From Enterobacteriaceae bacterium B14 (GTDB lineage: Bacteria > Pseudomonadota > Gammaproteobacteria > Enterobacterales > Enterobacteriaceae): 64,000 bases of DNA. Both the position numbers and the translations under genes were made by a program. Position 1 is the stretch's first letter. Each line of letters opens with the position of its first letter. Shown one piece after another: positions 29,387-39,190 of this stretch. Location: positions 97,450 through 161,449 of the forward strand of contig DF158882.1 of NCBI GenBank assembly GCA_000307305.1. Reading direction: 5' to 3'. The notes under the pieces are model-generated. The model saw nothing but the letters and a program-made list of their open reading frames with translations. It made no database searches and was not told the origin of the DNA.

Positions 29387-29424
29387 CGTGAGCCGGTAAG
29401 CTATTTTCCGGCTCACGCTGTTTT
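29387..29424 (+). terminator. Terminator after uraA
   Basis: CGTGAGCCGG and CCGGCTCACG form a perfect 10-bp stem around an 11-base loop, followed by CTGTTTTATTTT. Confidence 0.85.
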
Positions 29425-29511
29425 ATTTTGTACCGTGATGGCAATTCAGCAGCCTTCCACTTTCTATGATAAACTTACCGCGATTTTTTGTTCGCCTTGA
29501 TCGAGGTATTT

Positions 29512-30213
29512 CTGAATACGTCTGCACAGTTATCATTGCCGCTGTATCTTCCCGATGATGAGACATTTGCTAGCTTCCAACCGGGAGATAATGCCGCTTT
29601 GGTCGCCGCGATTCAGTCTGCTTTGCAGCAAGAACATGCGAGCTATATCTATTTTTGGTCGCGTGATGGCGATGGTCGCAGCCATCTGTTACACGCAGCC
29701 TGTTCTGAGTTATCCCATCTTGGTGAAGCCGTTGGCTATGTTCCGCTAGATAAACGCGCCTATTTTGTTCCTGAAGTTTTAGAGGGGATGGAGCAACTGG
29801 CTCTGGTGTGTATCGATAATATCGAGTGCATTGCAGGGGATGAGCCTTGGGAGATGGCAATATTCGATCTCTATAATCGAATTCAGGAGAGCGGGCGCTC
29901 CAGATTACTGATTACGGGGGATCGCCCTCCTCGGCAATTAAACCTTAAATTGCCTGATTTAGCGTCTCGGCTAGATTGGGGACAAATCTATAAACTCCAA
30001 CCACTTTCTGATGAAGATAAACTCCAAGCCTTACAGCGACGTGCAAAACTGCGCGGGTTTGAGCTGCCAGAAGACGTGGGGCGCTTCTTGTTAAAACGAC
30101 TGGATAGAGAGATGCGCACACTGTTTATGACGTTGGATCAGTTAGATCGCGCGTCTATTACCGCACAACGCAAACTTACCATCCCGTTTGTGAAAGAGAT
30201 TCTCGCCTTATAA
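29512..30213 (+). CDS. hda: DnaA regulatory inactivator Hda
   Basis: AAA+ protein that, bound to the DNA clamp, makes DnaA hydrolyse its ATP after initiation. It is 233 aa. The clamp-binding motif QLSLPL is at the extreme N terminus. The nucleotide loop is [13 protein letters not shown], with the sensor region [14 protein letters not shown] and the arginine-finger area [18 protein letters not shown]. No ATG fits. CTG at 29512 gives [19 protein letters not shown], with GAGGT four bases upstream, and the E. coli protein is reported to start at CTG. An in-frame TTG at 29488 is the alternative. Confidence 0.93.
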   Translation: MNTSAQLSLPLYLPDDETFASFQPGDNAALVAAIQSALQQEHASYIYFWSRDGDGRSHLLHAACSELSHLGEAVGYVPLDKRAYFVPEVLEGMEQLALVCIDNIECIAGDEPWEMAIFDLYNRIQESGRSRLLITGDRPPRQLNLKLPDLASRLDWGQIYKLQPLSDEDKLQALQRRAKLRGFELPEDVGRFLLKRLDREMRTLFMTLDQLDRASITAQRKLTIPFVKEILAL

Positions 30214-30254
30214 ACCCCACTGTTTTATTAACAATTAACGTGGGGCTCATCAAA

Positions 30255-30611
30255 TTAAATAATTTCAAGTACCTGCTCAGGTGGGCGACCAATACGAGCC
30301 TTGCCATTGGCGACAACAATCGGGCGTTCAATGAGCTTAGGGTTATCTACCATCGCCTTTAATAACTGCTCTTCTGTTAGTGCGCTATCGGCAAGATTTA
30401 GCTCTTTGTACAGGTCTTCTTTGGTACGCATTAACTCGCGTGCAGACTTAAAACCTAGCTGAGTGAGTAGGGATTTTAGTGTCGCAACGTCCGGTGGTGT
30501 TTCTAGATATAAAACAACGGTGGGTTTGATCTCTTTCTGTTCCAGTAGCGCGAGGGTTTCGCGGCTTTTGGAACAGCGAGGATTGTGATAAATCATCACT
30601 GAATGGGCCAT
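30255..30611 (-). CDS. yfgD: ArsC-family thioredoxin-like protein YfgD
   Basis: 118-aa protein of the arsenate reductase family. HNPRCSKSRETL carries the conserved Cys13, and the C-terminal part has LIERPIVVANGKARIGRPPE with the Arg-rich anion site. In E. coli its true substrate is unproven; arsenate reduction is a family-level guess. The frame is open 17 codons upstream, but the ATG at 30611 has AGAGAG upstream and matches the family. Convergent with hda and downstream of bepA, as in E. coli. Confidence 0.88.
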   Translation of the reverse strand: MAHSVMIYHNPRCSKSRETLALLEQKEIKPTVVLYLETPPDVATLKSLLTQLGFKSARELMRTKEDLYKELNLADSALTEEQLLKAMVDNPKLIERPIVVANGKARIGRPPEQVLEII

Positions 30612-30683
30612 GTTATCTCTCTTTTTAAGGGATAGAGGCAGGGACCGAGAAGATCCCTGCACTTAATTCTCTATTGCTTCTTA

Positions 30684-32141
30684 TCACCTTTGATATTGGC
30701 GAAAACGTAACTGTAAGGCGCGGAGCTGATCAATTCTGGCATCATAGCGAGCCTGAGTTTGGCTACCCGTGGCGGCAAGTTTGCTGGCTTGGCCTAGCAA
30801 TGTAATCGCCTCTTCAATTTTACCTGTCAGGGCCATTGTTTCGGCTCTAGCAGACAGCTCCTCATCGCGTTTATTTAATGCGGCACTTGCCTGCGCCAAT
30901 ATACTCCAGCCGTTAAGATCTTCAGGATGGCTATAGGTATAACGATAGAGCAAGCGGCTGGCATCGGCAGGGCGTTTGCCCTCTACATAGGCATTTGCCA
31001 AGTTAATTTGGAGCACGCTGCTTTTAGGTTGATCTTTCAAGGCAGCTTCGAGGCGTGTGATAGCTTGAGGGACGCGGTGTTGCCCTAAATCAATGTCCGT
31101 CATTAAATCGATATACCAGACGCTCTTAGGGCTTTTGGTGAGCAAAGATTGAAGGATGCTGCGCGCTTCATCATATTTTTTACTCTCATAAGCCACGACG
31201 GCACGGCCATATTGAGCTGCGTCTTGCTCGCGTTCATTGCCTTTGCTCATGGTGTTAATCGCTTCTTGGGTATAGCTTTTATCCATGCGGCTATACATTC
31301 CCATTACCCGCATTTTTGCTAGCAAGTAATCCAGTGAAGATTGAACAGGATGAGATGCCATTTGATTTGCTCGGCTACGGGCATCGGAAAGGCGACTTTC
31401 TGGTAAGGGGTGAGTGAGAAGAATTTCGGGTGGCTTAGAGGAGTAACGGATCTGATCTGCCAATTTCTGCATGAAGTCAGGCATGGCGACGGGGTCAAAA
31501 CCGGCATTGGCTAATACACGAATACCAATACGATCTGCTTCTTGTTCGTTAGCTTGGGTAAAACTGATCACCCCTTGTTGGGCTCCCGCCAGTGTAGTCG
31601 TCATCGCCGCCATACCTGCCTGTGGGCTAGCCATAGCCAGAAGTACAGAGCCTAATGCCCCAACCCACGTTAATGGTGCATTGCGCTGCTGCTCTTCCAT
31701 CGCTCTTGCGAGGTGGCGCTGTGTAACGTGAGAGATTTCATGCGCGATGACCGATGCGAGCTCACTTTCATTATCGCTGACGCGAAAGAGGGCCGAGTGT
31801 AGAACCACGTTGCCTCCGAAGAAGGCAAAGGCGTTAATCTCATCGTTCTTGACAAGATAGAAGTGGAAGGGGGTTCGAACAGAACTGGCTTTATCCACCA
31901 GTTTACTGCCAAGCTGATTGATGTAGTTAAGCAGCAGCGGGTCGTAAATGAGAGGGGCATTACCTCTGAGCTGGCGAGAGTAAAAATCCCCCATCGCTAT
32001 CTCTTGATTGATGCTCAAGGTACCACCCGCCGTAGTACCAATATCTGGGAGATCGTCCTGAACATCTGCTATTGCAGTACCGGTGAATAACATACCGCCC
32101 AGCAGTGTTGCCAGTAGGGTTTTAGTCAAGCAAGAAGCCAT
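30684..32141 (-). CDS. bepA: Periplasmic metalloprotease/chaperone BepA
   Basis: M48 zinc protease that helps LptD mature and degrades stalled outer-membrane proteins; 485 aa (E. coli 487). A Sec signal peptide ends near residue 26 (TGTAIADV). The zinc motif HEISH is near residue 134 with the third ligand in [12 protein letters not shown] repeats fill the C-terminal 180 residues. Of two close ATGs, 32141 is preferred because GGGG lies six bases upstream, whereas the first ATG abuts its only site. Confidence 0.95.
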   Translation of the reverse strand: MASCLTKTLLATLLGGMLFTGTAIADVQDDLPDIGTTAGGTLSINQEIAMGDFYSRQLRGNAPLIYDPLLLNYINQLGSKLVDKASSVRTPFHFYLVKNDEINAFAFFGGNVVLHSALFRVSDNESELASVIAHEISHVTQRHLARAMEEQQRNAPLTWVGALGSVLLAMASPQAGMAAMTTTLAGAQQGVISFTQANEQEADRIGIRVLANAGFDPVAMPDFMQKLADQIRYSSKPPEILLTHPLPESRLSDARSRANQMASHPVQSSLDYLLAKMRVMGMYSRMDKSYTQEAINTMSKGNEREQDAAQYGRAVVAYESKKYDEARSILQSLLTKSPKSVWYIDLMTDIDLGQHRVPQAITRLEAALKDQPKSSVLQINLANAYVEGKRPADASRLLYRYTYSHPEDLNGWSILAQASAALNKRDEELSARAETMALTGKIEEAITLLGQASKLAATGSQTQARYDARIDQLRALQLRFRQYQR

Positions 32142-32540
32142 TTTGGTCCCCATTCCTTTAGAATATTATCTACTTGGACGCCAGCCACGGATAAGAGTTC
32201 TTCGCCTTATGCGGTTCTGGACTAAAATCATTGCTGTTCCCGTCATATTTCAAGTTGCAGGTGGTTGGTTACTACGACTCGACTTATTTATGAATCTTGT
32301 TCTTTCGACGTCAGCGCTGTTCAACACGCTAAGGAATTCTGCCCTGTAGCTCGAATTACGTTGGGTATATTTAGCATGATAGAGTTACTATCTTAACGGG
32401 CGTTGTTTATTAATGAAATGCTCGTTAAACCATTTATAGTGTGCTTTTGCGTTTTTCACCATTTATCACTTTGCATTCATGCTAAAAGGCGTTGGTCTGT
32501 GCAAGGTGATTTTTTATTTTTATTCAAAGGGCTATATCAG
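32142..32540. other. Divergent bepA/perM gap with dispersed repeat
   Basis: A 399-bp gap. Its middle (32235-32370) is a degenerate copy of a palindromic repeat described separately. The remainder, AT-rich, should hold the bepA and perM promoters; no clear -35/-10 pair was identified. The perM frame is open up to 32403, but that stretch does not look coding. Confidence 0.5.
32235..32370. repeat. Degenerate dispersed palindromic repeat
   Basis: The left arm, CCCGTCATATTTCAAGTTGCAG, written here as the 20-base core CGTCATATTTCAAGTTGCAG, and the right arm CTGTAGCTCGAATTACG...GGGTATA are imperfect inverted repeats about 135 bp apart end to end. They resemble the intergenic repeat common in Serratia, Yersinia and relatives, which begins TATACCC-TCATATTTCAAGTTGCA. 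A half copy lies at 40081-40156. Confidence 0.6.
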
Positions 32541-33605
32541 ATGTTTGATTTGTTGTTGCAGTGGTATCGAAGGCGTTTTTCCGATCCTCAAGCAATAGCA
32601 CTGCTGGTTATTTTGGTAGTGGGATTTGGCATTCTTTATTTTTTCAATGGGATACTTGCGCCACTGCTCGTGGCTATCGTTTTGGCCTACTTACTAGAGT
32701 GGCCCACTGTGCGTCTTCAGCGATTAGGCTGCTCTAGGGCGCTCTCTGCCAGCCTTGTGTTGATCGTCTTTGCTGGTGTAACGATGTTGGCTGTTCTGGT
32801 GGTTGCTCCGACGGTATGGCAACAGGGTTTAAACCTGATGAATGATCTGCCACAGATGCTTAACCGTTTTCACGATTATGCCGTTACGCTTCCAGATCGT
32901 TATCCTGCGCTAGTGGACGCGGGTATTGTCGATATGCTTGCAGAGAACATGAGAGCCAAGCTGGTTGGCTTGGGTGACTCAGTAGTGAAGTATTCGATGG
33001 CCTCTCTGGTAGGGCTATTAACACTGGCGATTTATCTGATACTGGTTCCTCTGATGGTGTTTTTCTTGCTGAAAGATAAAACGCAGATGGTCAATGCTGT
33101 GCGCCGTGTTCTGCCGAGAAACCGTGGCCTAGCAGGCGTGGTCTGGAGAGAGATGAATCAACAGATCACTAACTACATTCGCGGGAAAGTGGTTGAAATC
33201 GTCATCGTGGGCATCTGTACCTACCTGGTGTTCTGGGCTATGGACATGCGATATTCGCTTCTGCTGGCTGTTCTGGTTGGTTTATCCGTTGTGATCCCCT
33301 ATATCGGTGCGGTTATCGTGACGATCCCTGTCATTATTGTTGCGTTGTTCCAATGGGGTCTTGGGGCTGATTTCTGGACGCTATTTATCGCGTACCTTGT
33401 TGTGCAGGGATTAGATGGTAACTTGCTGGTTCCTCTGTTGTTCTCTGAGGCTGTGAATTTGCACCCATTGGTGATTATCCTTTCGGTGGTGATCTTCGGT
33501 GGGTTATGGGGATTCTGGGGTGTGTTCTTTGCTATCCCTTTGGCAACCTTGGTGAAGGCTGTTATCCATGCTTGGCCGGAAGATGTGGTGGTAGAGGCTG
33601 AATAA
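32541..33605 (+). CDS. perM: AI-2E family permease PerM
   Basis: Inner-membrane protein of the AI-2E transporter superfamily, 354 aa, with seven to eight membrane segments. The sequence LLQWYRRRFSDPQAIALLVI at the start and ALDGNLLVPLLF-like and VIFGGLWGFWGVFFAIPLAT near the end match E. coli PerM. Transport substrate is not established. The ATG at 32541 is chosen by family start, with AAAGG 11-15 bases upstream. Divergent from bepA as in E. coli. Confidence 0.93.
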   Translation: MFDLLLQWYRRRFSDPQAIALLVILVVGFGILYFFNGILAPLLVAIVLAYLLEWPTVRLQRLGCSRALSASLVLIVFAGVTMLAVLVVAPTVWQQGLNLMNDLPQMLNRFHDYAVTLPDRYPALVDAGIVDMLAENMRAKLVGLGDSVVKYSMASLVGLLTLAIYLILVPLMVFFLLKDKTQMVNAVRRVLPRNRGLAGVVWREMNQQITNYIRGKVVEIVIVGICTYLVFWAMDMRYSLLLAVLVGLSVVIPYIGAVIVTIPVIIVALFQWGLGADFWTLFIAYLVVQGLDGNLLVPLLFSEAVNLHPLVIILSVVIFGGLWGFWGVFFAIPLATLVKAVIHAWPEDVVVEAE

Positions 33606-33727
33606 GTAGGGCAGTGGTAGGGATAACGGGATAGCGTTATTGAAGGCGACGAAAGATGTCCACTCTGAGGAGTTGCATGTCGGTATCTCTCGTTCTTTAT
33701 TGAAAGTGTTGCTTTGTATTGAGCAGC

Positions 33728-33764
33728 TAAGGGAGAAACAAACAATATGTTTGCTTCTCCCTTA
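33728..33764. terminator. Bidirectional hairpin perM/dsdA
   Basis: TAAGGGAGAAACAAACA pairs with TGTTTGCTTCTCCCTTA over 17 positions with one mismatch, around a three-base loop. It lies between the convergent perM and dsdA genes. T runs are short, but stem length and position fit a shared terminator. Confidence 0.7.
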
Positions 33765-33782
33765 CTCGTTTAGGTCTAAAAC

Positions 33783-35114
33783 TTATATCTTCGCCGTCGC
33801 TAAATATTTAGCCATCTCTTCTTGCGGTACCATACCGCCGCCTGTCGCCCATACCAAGTGGGTTGCCTGTTCCATTTTTTCTGGCGTTAGGTTCATTCTT
33901 TGCAGATATTCTGTGTTTGCCGATATGCGAGAAGGGCCAACCATGCCTGCGAGTGCGGAAGGCTCTAGCTTGATGCCTTCATCGCGGTTCAGTAACCCTA
34001 GTAGGTCGTACATCTCTTGATCGCTCAACGTATAGTAACCGTCCAGTAAGCGCTCCATCGCTCGGCCTACAAAGCCGGAGGCTCTCCCCACTGCGAGGCC
34101 GTCTGCGGCAGTTATGTTATCAATACCGATATCCTGTACTGAAACATGGTCATGCAAGCCAGTATGTACACCTAATAACATGCACGGTGAGTGCGTTGGC
34201 TCTGCGAAGATGCAGTGTACGTTATCACCAAAGGCGAGTTTCAGTCCAAAAGCGACACCGCCGGGGCCGCCGCCAACGCCACAAGGCAGATAAACAAACA
34301 GAGGATGAGTGTCATCAACGGTGATCTTCATCTCGCTAAACTGTTTCTTTAAACGCTGGCCTGCAACAGAGTAGCCAAGGAATAGCGTTTGTGAGTTTTC
34401 GTCATCAATAAAGAAGCAGTTAGGGTCTGACTCTGCCTCTTTACGACCCTGTTCTACCGCCACACCGTAGTCTTGTTCATACTCAACCACGTTAACACCG
34501 TGGGAGCGTAGCTTCTGTTTCTTCCATTCACGGGCATCGGCAGACATATGCACGCTAACGCTAAAACCTAATTTGGCGCTCATGATACCGATGGACATGC
34601 CGAGGTTGCCAGTAGAGCCAACGGCAATGCTGTATTGGCTAAAGAAGGTGCGGAATGCATCAGAAAATAGCTTGCTGTAGTCCTCTTGTTCGGTGAGTAA
34701 ACCTGCTTGGATAGCCAGTTTTTCAGCATGAGTGAGCACTTCGTAAATACCGCCGCGAGCCTTAATAGAGCCAGAGATAGGCAAGTGGCTATCTTTCTTG
34801 AGCAGTACTTTGCCCGCAATATTTACTCCATAGCGCTGTTCCAGCGTTTTTTGCATGTTGGGTAGAGAGACTACTTCGGATTCAATAATACCGTTTGTTA
34901 CTTGAGTTTCAGGGAATGCTTGGCACAAATAAGGGGCAAAACGGTTGAGACGATCTTCTGCATCCTTCACGTTACCCGCATTTAATCCGACATAGGGTAA
35001 ACCCTCTTCCAACGTTGTGATTGCTGGGTTAAACCAAGTCACATCATCTAAGTTGATCAGACGCTTAACGAGTGGATATTCAGAAATCAATGTTTGAATG
35101 TCGATATTTTTCAT
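33783..35114 (-). CDS. dsdA: D-serine dehydratase DsdA
   Basis: PLP enzyme converting D-serine to pyruvate and ammonia; 443 aa (E. coli 442). The Schiff-base Lys is in [16 protein letters not shown]. The PLP-phosphate glycine loop is [16 protein letters not shown], and [19 protein letters not shown] is also family-typical. The ATG at 35114 is preferred; the frame reaches back to a TTG adjacent to the dsdX stop. It lies 18 bp after dsdX, forming dsdXA, and permits growth on or detoxification of D-serine. Confidence 0.97.
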   Translation of the reverse strand: MKNIDIQTLISEYPLVKRLINLDDVTWFNPAITTLEEGLPYVGLNAGNVKDAEDRLNRFAPYLCQAFPETQVTNGIIESEVVSLPNMQKTLEQRYGVNIAGKVLLKKDSHLPISGSIKARGGIYEVLTHAEKLAIQAGLLTEQEDYSKLFSDAFRTFFSQYSIAVGSTGNLGMSIGIMSAKLGFSVSVHMSADAREWKKQKLRSHGVNVVEYEQDYGVAVEQGRKEAESDPNCFFIDDENSQTLFLGYSVAGQRLKKQFSEMKITVDDTHPLFVYLPCGVGGGPGGVAFGLKLAFGDNVHCIFAEPTHSPCMLLGVHTGLHDHVSVQDIGIDNITAADGLAVGRASGFVGRAMERLLDGYYTLSDQEMYDLLGLLNRDEGIKLEPSALAGMVGPSRISANTEYLQRMNLTPEKMEQATHLVWATGGGMVPQEEMAKYLATAKI

Positions 35115-35132
35115 GTTGAGTTTCTCGTTCAA

Positions 35133-36470
35133 TTAGATGATATAGGAAAGAAGGAATGTGCCAGCTAGGGCGACGAATGACGCAATAAAGGTGGCTGTTG
35201 TGTAGTACTTAAATGTTTCACTCAGTGTTGCGCCACAATATTGCTTCACAAGCCAGAATAGAGAGTCTGTCACAATGGTGCAGCCAATAGCACCAGAACC
35301 GATAGCCAGTGTAATAATCTCAGGGCTGATATCGGGATAGAGCGGTAGCATCGGCGAAACGATAGCGGTCGCACCCATCATGGCAACCGTTGCAGAACCG
35401 ACAGCGGCATGAAGAATAATAGCGACCAACCACGCTAGCAGAATAGGGTGCATATCCAGATTCGACAGGATGATAGCTAAAGCATCACCTAAGCCACTGG
35501 CTTTCAATACGCCGTTGAATGCACCACCAGCACCGATAATTAGCAGGATATTGGCAATGGAGGAGAAACAATCTTCGGTTTTGACCAGTAGCGTAGACAT
35601 CCCCATGTTCTGTCTGATGCCCAAGATGTAATAGGCAACGAAAGCTGCAATAAACATCGCAGTGATAGGATTACCGATAAACATCAATGCAGTGTATAGC
35701 GTGGTGTCTTTGGTCATATTCAGTTCTGCTGCTGTCTTAATCAGCATGAGAACGATAGGCAGTAGCACGGTAAACAGTGTCGCACTGAGAGATGGTAACT
35801 CTTCTTCTTTACGGACTTCCACTTCTGAAAATTCTTCAGGTACGCTTTTGAATGGCAGATGATTACCGATAAATTTCAGGAACAGAGGGCCACCAATTAG
35901 GGACGCACCAAGCCCTACAATCAGGCCGTATAAAATAACGGTACCGATATTTGCACCCAGTTCATTCGTGACATACAGCGCTGCAGGGTGTGGAGGAACA
36001 ATGCAGTGAACTGCCATTAATGCCGTACACAGAGGAATTGCCAGTTTCAACAGTGAGGTATTGGTTTTCTTGGCAATGGAGAAGGCCAGAGGAATCAAAA
36101 GTACGACACCCACTTCAACAAATAGTGTGATACCGCATACCAAACCGACTAGCACCATTATGACATCGGGTGAAAGCCAGCGACATTTTTGCAAAGTGAT
36201 ACCGATGCGTTCAGCCGCACCTGATATCTCCATCATTTTTCCCAGAATAGTGCCTAAGCCAATGACGGCGGCTAAAAAGCCCAACGTACCGCCAATTCCA
36301 CCTTCCATTGCGTTAACCATGTCAACGGGGTTCATTCCCATTAATGAGCCAACGTAAAAACTAGCCAGCAGAAGTGCTAAGAAGGGGTGGAATTTCAATT
36401 TAACAATCGTGAACACGATCAAAATAATACTTGTCAGTAAGGTACCGACAACCCAGAGTTGCGAATCCAT
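35133..36470 (-). CDS. dsdX: D-serine transporter DsdX
   Basis: GntP-family permease, 445 aa, the E. coli length, with about 12 membrane segments. MDSQLWVVGTLL and the KFHPFLALLLASF-like start (LKFHPFLALLLASFYVGS), ALMAVHCIVPPHPAAL and GSGAIGCTIVTDSLFW match DsdX. ATG at 36470 follows GAGGTTGGAT; the frame extends four codons further. Divergent from its activator gene dsdC. Confidence 0.96.
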   Translation of the reverse strand: MDSQLWVVGTLLTSIILIVFTIVKLKFHPFLALLLASFYVGSLMGMNPVDMVNAMEGGIGGTLGFLAAVIGLGTILGKMMEISGAAERIGITLQKCRWLSPDVIMVLVGLVCGITLFVEVGVVLLIPLAFSIAKKTNTSLLKLAIPLCTALMAVHCIVPPHPAALYVTNELGANIGTVILYGLIVGLGASLIGGPLFLKFIGNHLPFKSVPEEFSEVEVRKEEELPSLSATLFTVLLPIVLMLIKTAAELNMTKDTTLYTALMFIGNPITAMFIAAFVAYYILGIRQNMGMSTLLVKTEDCFSSIANILLIIGAGGAFNGVLKASGLGDALAIILSNLDMHPILLAWLVAIILHAAVGSATVAMMGATAIVSPMLPLYPDISPEIITLAIGSGAIGCTIVTDSLFWLVKQYCGATLSETFKYYTTATFIASFVALAGTFLLSYII

Positions 36471-36604
36471 ATCCAACCTCATTTAATAGTAAGAATGAGT
36501 GTATTCAATAGAACAGTCAGAGCTCTGACAAATGATAAAAATAGTACTTCACATGAGCAGTGTTGATTCAATGTAGTGATGTTGGTCAAAAATAGGCTGT
36601 TAAA

Positions 36605-36620
36605 TGTGATTTGGGTCATG
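36605..36620. promoter_or_regulatory. Candidate CRP site, dsdX/dsdC
   Basis: TGTGATTTGGGTCATG matches TGTGA-N6-TCACA at 8 of 10 fixed positions. It lies in the divergent dsdX/dsdC region, and E. coli dsdXA is known to need CRP as well as DsdC. A LysR site for DsdC should also be here but is not obvious by eye. Confidence 0.45.
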
Positions 36621-36714
36621 TGAATTCATCTTAAAGAGAGATCAATAGGCCTATTTCTGTATGCTATTTAATACACTGAAAGGGTTATGAGCTAGGTTGA
36701 AGGATGGACAGGGT

Positions 36715-37656
36715 ATGTATACAGAAGGTAACTACATTGCAAAAAATAGGCGACTGAACGGATATCAACTTTCTAAGCTCCATACCTTTGAAACGGCGGC
36801 CCGACACTGTTCTTTTGCGTTAGCTGCGGAAGAACTTTCTATTAGCCCAAGTGCCGTAAGCCATCGAATTAATGGCCTTGAGGATGAGTTAGGGTTCAAG
36901 CTATTTCAACGTTTCCATCGCAAAGTAGAACTCACCAGTGAAGGCGAGCGTGTTTTCTGGGCGCTGAAATCTTCTCTAGAGTATTTAAATCAGGAAATAT
37001 TAGAGATTAAGAATCAGGAGTTATCCGGCACATTAACGGTCTACTCTCGCCCCTCTATTGCTCAGTGTTGGTTGGTACCTAAACTCGCTGAGTTCTCTGC
37101 ACTTCACCCCTCTATTTCTCTTAATATCCTCACGGGTAATGAAAATGTAAATTTCCGTGGTTATGGCATCGATTTGGCTATCTATTTCGATGATAAAACA
37201 CCGGAGAAACTAGCCTGTTTACACCTCATGAATGAGTCGATTATTCCCGTATGTAGCCCAGAATATGCGGATAAATATGATTTGATGGGGAAGCCAGAGA
37301 ACTTAAAACATTGCACGCTATTGCATGATAGACAAGCATGGGACTATGACAGTAATACTGATGAGTGGAGTGTATGGGCGGAGCATTTTCATACTCCCTT
37401 GGATGAATCGAATCGAGGAATGGGGTTTGATCGCTCAGATTTAGCCATTATTGCGGCGATAAATCACGGCGGTATTGCGATGGGCAGAACGAAATTGGTC
37501 AATAAACGCATCAAAAACAGAGAGCTGGTGCGGCCTTTTCCTAAAATGGAGATGAAATGCGAGCAACGTTATTACATTTCTACGCTCTCTAATCAGCAGT
37601 GTCCGAAAACGAATGCGTTTATACAGTGGGTGAAATCAGTCGCTGAGGAGGATTAA
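36715..37656 (+). CDS. dsdC: D-serine operon activator DsdC
   Basis: LysR-type regulator, 313 aa (E. coli 311). The helix-turn-helix region is LHTFETAARHCSFALAAEEL followed by SISPSAVSHRINGLEDELG. The effector domain keeps GTLTVYSRPSIAQCWLVP, CTLLHDRQAWD and GFDRSDLAIIAAINHGGIAMGR, cited in part. The ATG at 36715 lies after AAGGATGGACAGGGT; a TTG six codons upstream is possible. Divergent from dsdXA, which it activates with D-serine. Confidence 0.95.
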   Translation: MYTEGNYIAKNRRLNGYQLSKLHTFETAARHCSFALAAEELSISPSAVSHRINGLEDELGFKLFQRFHRKVELTSEGERVFWALKSSLEYLNQEILEIKNQELSGTLTVYSRPSIAQCWLVPKLAEFSALHPSISLNILTGNENVNFRGYGIDLAIYFDDKTPEKLACLHLMNESIIPVCSPEYADKYDLMGKPENLKHCTLLHDRQAWDYDSNTDEWSVWAEHFHTPLDESNRGMGFDRSDLAIIAAINHGGIAMGRTKLVNKRIKNRELVRPFPKMEMKCEQRYYISTLSNQQCPKTNAFIQWVKSVAEED

Positions 37657-37738
37657 AGTGTGTTAATGCCAAAAAATAAAGGGATAGCTCACACAGCCAT
37701 CCCCTTATTCTCGTCATTCAATGAAAACACCTTTCTGA

Positions 37739-38209
37739 TTAAGCGTGAGCTCTCAGATAATCCAACACGATGTCATGGTGGTTGGTGGTTTTGAAATCGT
37801 CAAACACGTGCTCAACTTTGCCGTCGGTACCAATCAGGAAGCTGAGACGGTGAATACCATCATAGGTTTTACCCATAAAGGTTTTTTCACCCCAAACGCC
37901 AAACTGTTCTGCGACTTGGTGATCTTCATCGGAGAGCAGAGTGAAGTTCAGTAGCTCTTTCTCTACAAAGCGAGAGAGCTTTTCTGGTTTATCTGTACTG
38001 ATCCCGAGAACATCGACACTGAGGTTTTTCAATTCATCCATGTTGTCACGTAGGCCGCAAGCCTGAACGGTACAACCAGGAGTCATCGCTTTAGGGTAGA
38101 AGTAAACCAGTACGCGTTGGCCTTCAAAATCGGACAAACTGACTTGCTCACCATCTTGGTCTAATAGCGCAAATTTTGGTGCGGCATCACCCGCTTTTAA
38201 TGGGGTCAT
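37739..38209 (-). CDS. bcp: Thioredoxin-dependent thiol peroxidase Bcp
   Basis: Peroxiredoxin of the PrxQ class, 156 aa, the E. coli length. The peroxidatic and resolving cysteines are in MTPGCTVQACGLRDN, five residues apart. Also present are the YFYPKA strand and the LLSDEDHQVAEQFGVWGEK region. Its ATG overlaps the gcvR stop by one base, with GGAG upstream, so gcvR-bcp are coupled, as in E. coli. Confidence 0.96.
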   Translation of the reverse strand: MTPLKAGDAAPKFALLDQDGEQVSLSDFEGQRVLVYFYPKAMTPGCTVQACGLRDNMDELKNLSVDVLGISTDKPEKLSRFVEKELLNFTLLSDEDHQVAEQFGVWGEKTFMGKTYDGIHRLSFLIGTDGKVEHVFDDFKTTNHHDIVLDYLRAHA

Positions 38210-38781
38210 TATAACTCTCCATCCTTATCTTCGTTCTGTGGATATGTCACAACGCTAATATTGCCTTGTGCATTCAGTTCTGTACATAGGTTATCAAACG
38301 CTTTCTCGATAACTGCCGCATTTTGCGTCAAAGGGCTGTGTGCAGAGATTTGAATATAGAGTTGAGGTTGGGCGTCGTGTTCACTGGGAAGCGTCTTGGA
38401 AACCAGTTCTGCGATATTCATTTGATGAGAATCGAAAAGATCGGTGAACCGCTCGATAATGTGAGGTGAATCTTTGACTTCAACTTGCACCCATACCGTC
38501 GTTGGCATGGCAGGGCGCTCTTCAGCATGGGTACGTTTCATGACGATAAGCAAATCGAGCTCGGCCCCTTTTTGGGGTAGCGTTGACTCAATTTGAGTGA
38601 TGGCGTTCCAGCTCCCTGACAGCAGCATGATAAAGGTGAATTCTTGGCCTAACAGAGCCAAACGGCTGTCTTCAATATTGCAGCCACACTGACTTACATG
38701 TCTTGTTATCGTATTAACGATCCCTGGGCGCTCTGTACCCAGTGCGGTGATAACGATGAAGTGCTGCATTGTCTGTGGCAA
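38209..38781 (-). CDS. gcvR: Glycine cleavage system repressor GcvR
   Basis: Two-ACT-domain protein that binds GcvA and blocks gcvTHP activation when glycine is low; 190 aa from a TTG start, the E. coli length. Motifs include HFIVITALGTERPGIVNTIT and CGCNIEDSRLALLGQEFTFI. TTG at 38781 has AGGA nine bases upstream; an ATG at 38790 directly abuts that site, so it is less likely to be used. Divergent from dapA. Confidence 0.93.
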   Translation of the reverse strand: MPQTMQHFIVITALGTERPGIVNTITRHVSQCGCNIEDSRLALLGQEFTFIMLLSGSWNAITQIESTLPQKGAELDLLIVMKRTHAEERPAMPTTVWVQVEVKDSPHIIERFTDLFDSHQMNIAELVSKTLPSEHDAQPQLYIQISAHSPLTQNAAVIEKAFDNLCTELNAQGNISVVTYPQNEDKDGEL

Positions 38782-39190
38782 AATATGCATTCCTGTTTCT
38801 GTTGTTGCGCGATATCTGTGAATTTTGTGCCAGTATCTTTATCAACGTGATGTCTTGAGATACTGCGGGAATGGATTTTATGTCTTAAGTATCATATGTG
38901 GTTGTTAATGTTAGCATGCGTAATGTTTTGTGCTAGGCGTTTTCATTGTTTCTCTGCCATGAATACACCAGAAACCATATGCATTTACGATAAAAATGTC
39001 TATCGCCTTATATACCCAAAAGTGGGGTTAGGGGCAGTTAAATAAAAACAGCAACGATCAATTTGGCATTATCATCGGAATAAAGATAAAAAAAACAGCC
39101 TGCCAAGTGGCTCTATTGCTGTTGATGACTTGCTTTTGGATAGGCGTCAAAAGTACCATGACGATTCAGACAGTAAAGGGGGAGTGGCTC
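38782..39190. other. Divergent gcvR/dapA promoter region
   Basis: A 409-bp gap without a convincing gene. It is AT-rich, and the dapA frame is open back to about 39107 without looking coding. Nothing else firm was recognised. Confidence 0.4.

Noticed and set aside
32403-32540. Upstream extension of perM from a TTG
   Set aside because: The extra 46 residues match nothing in PerM; the ATG at 32541 gives the family start.
33640-34020. Plus-strand frame of 126 codons opposite the end of dsdA
   Set aside because: Most of it is antisense to the conserved dsdA C terminus and it crosses the perM/dsdA hairpin.
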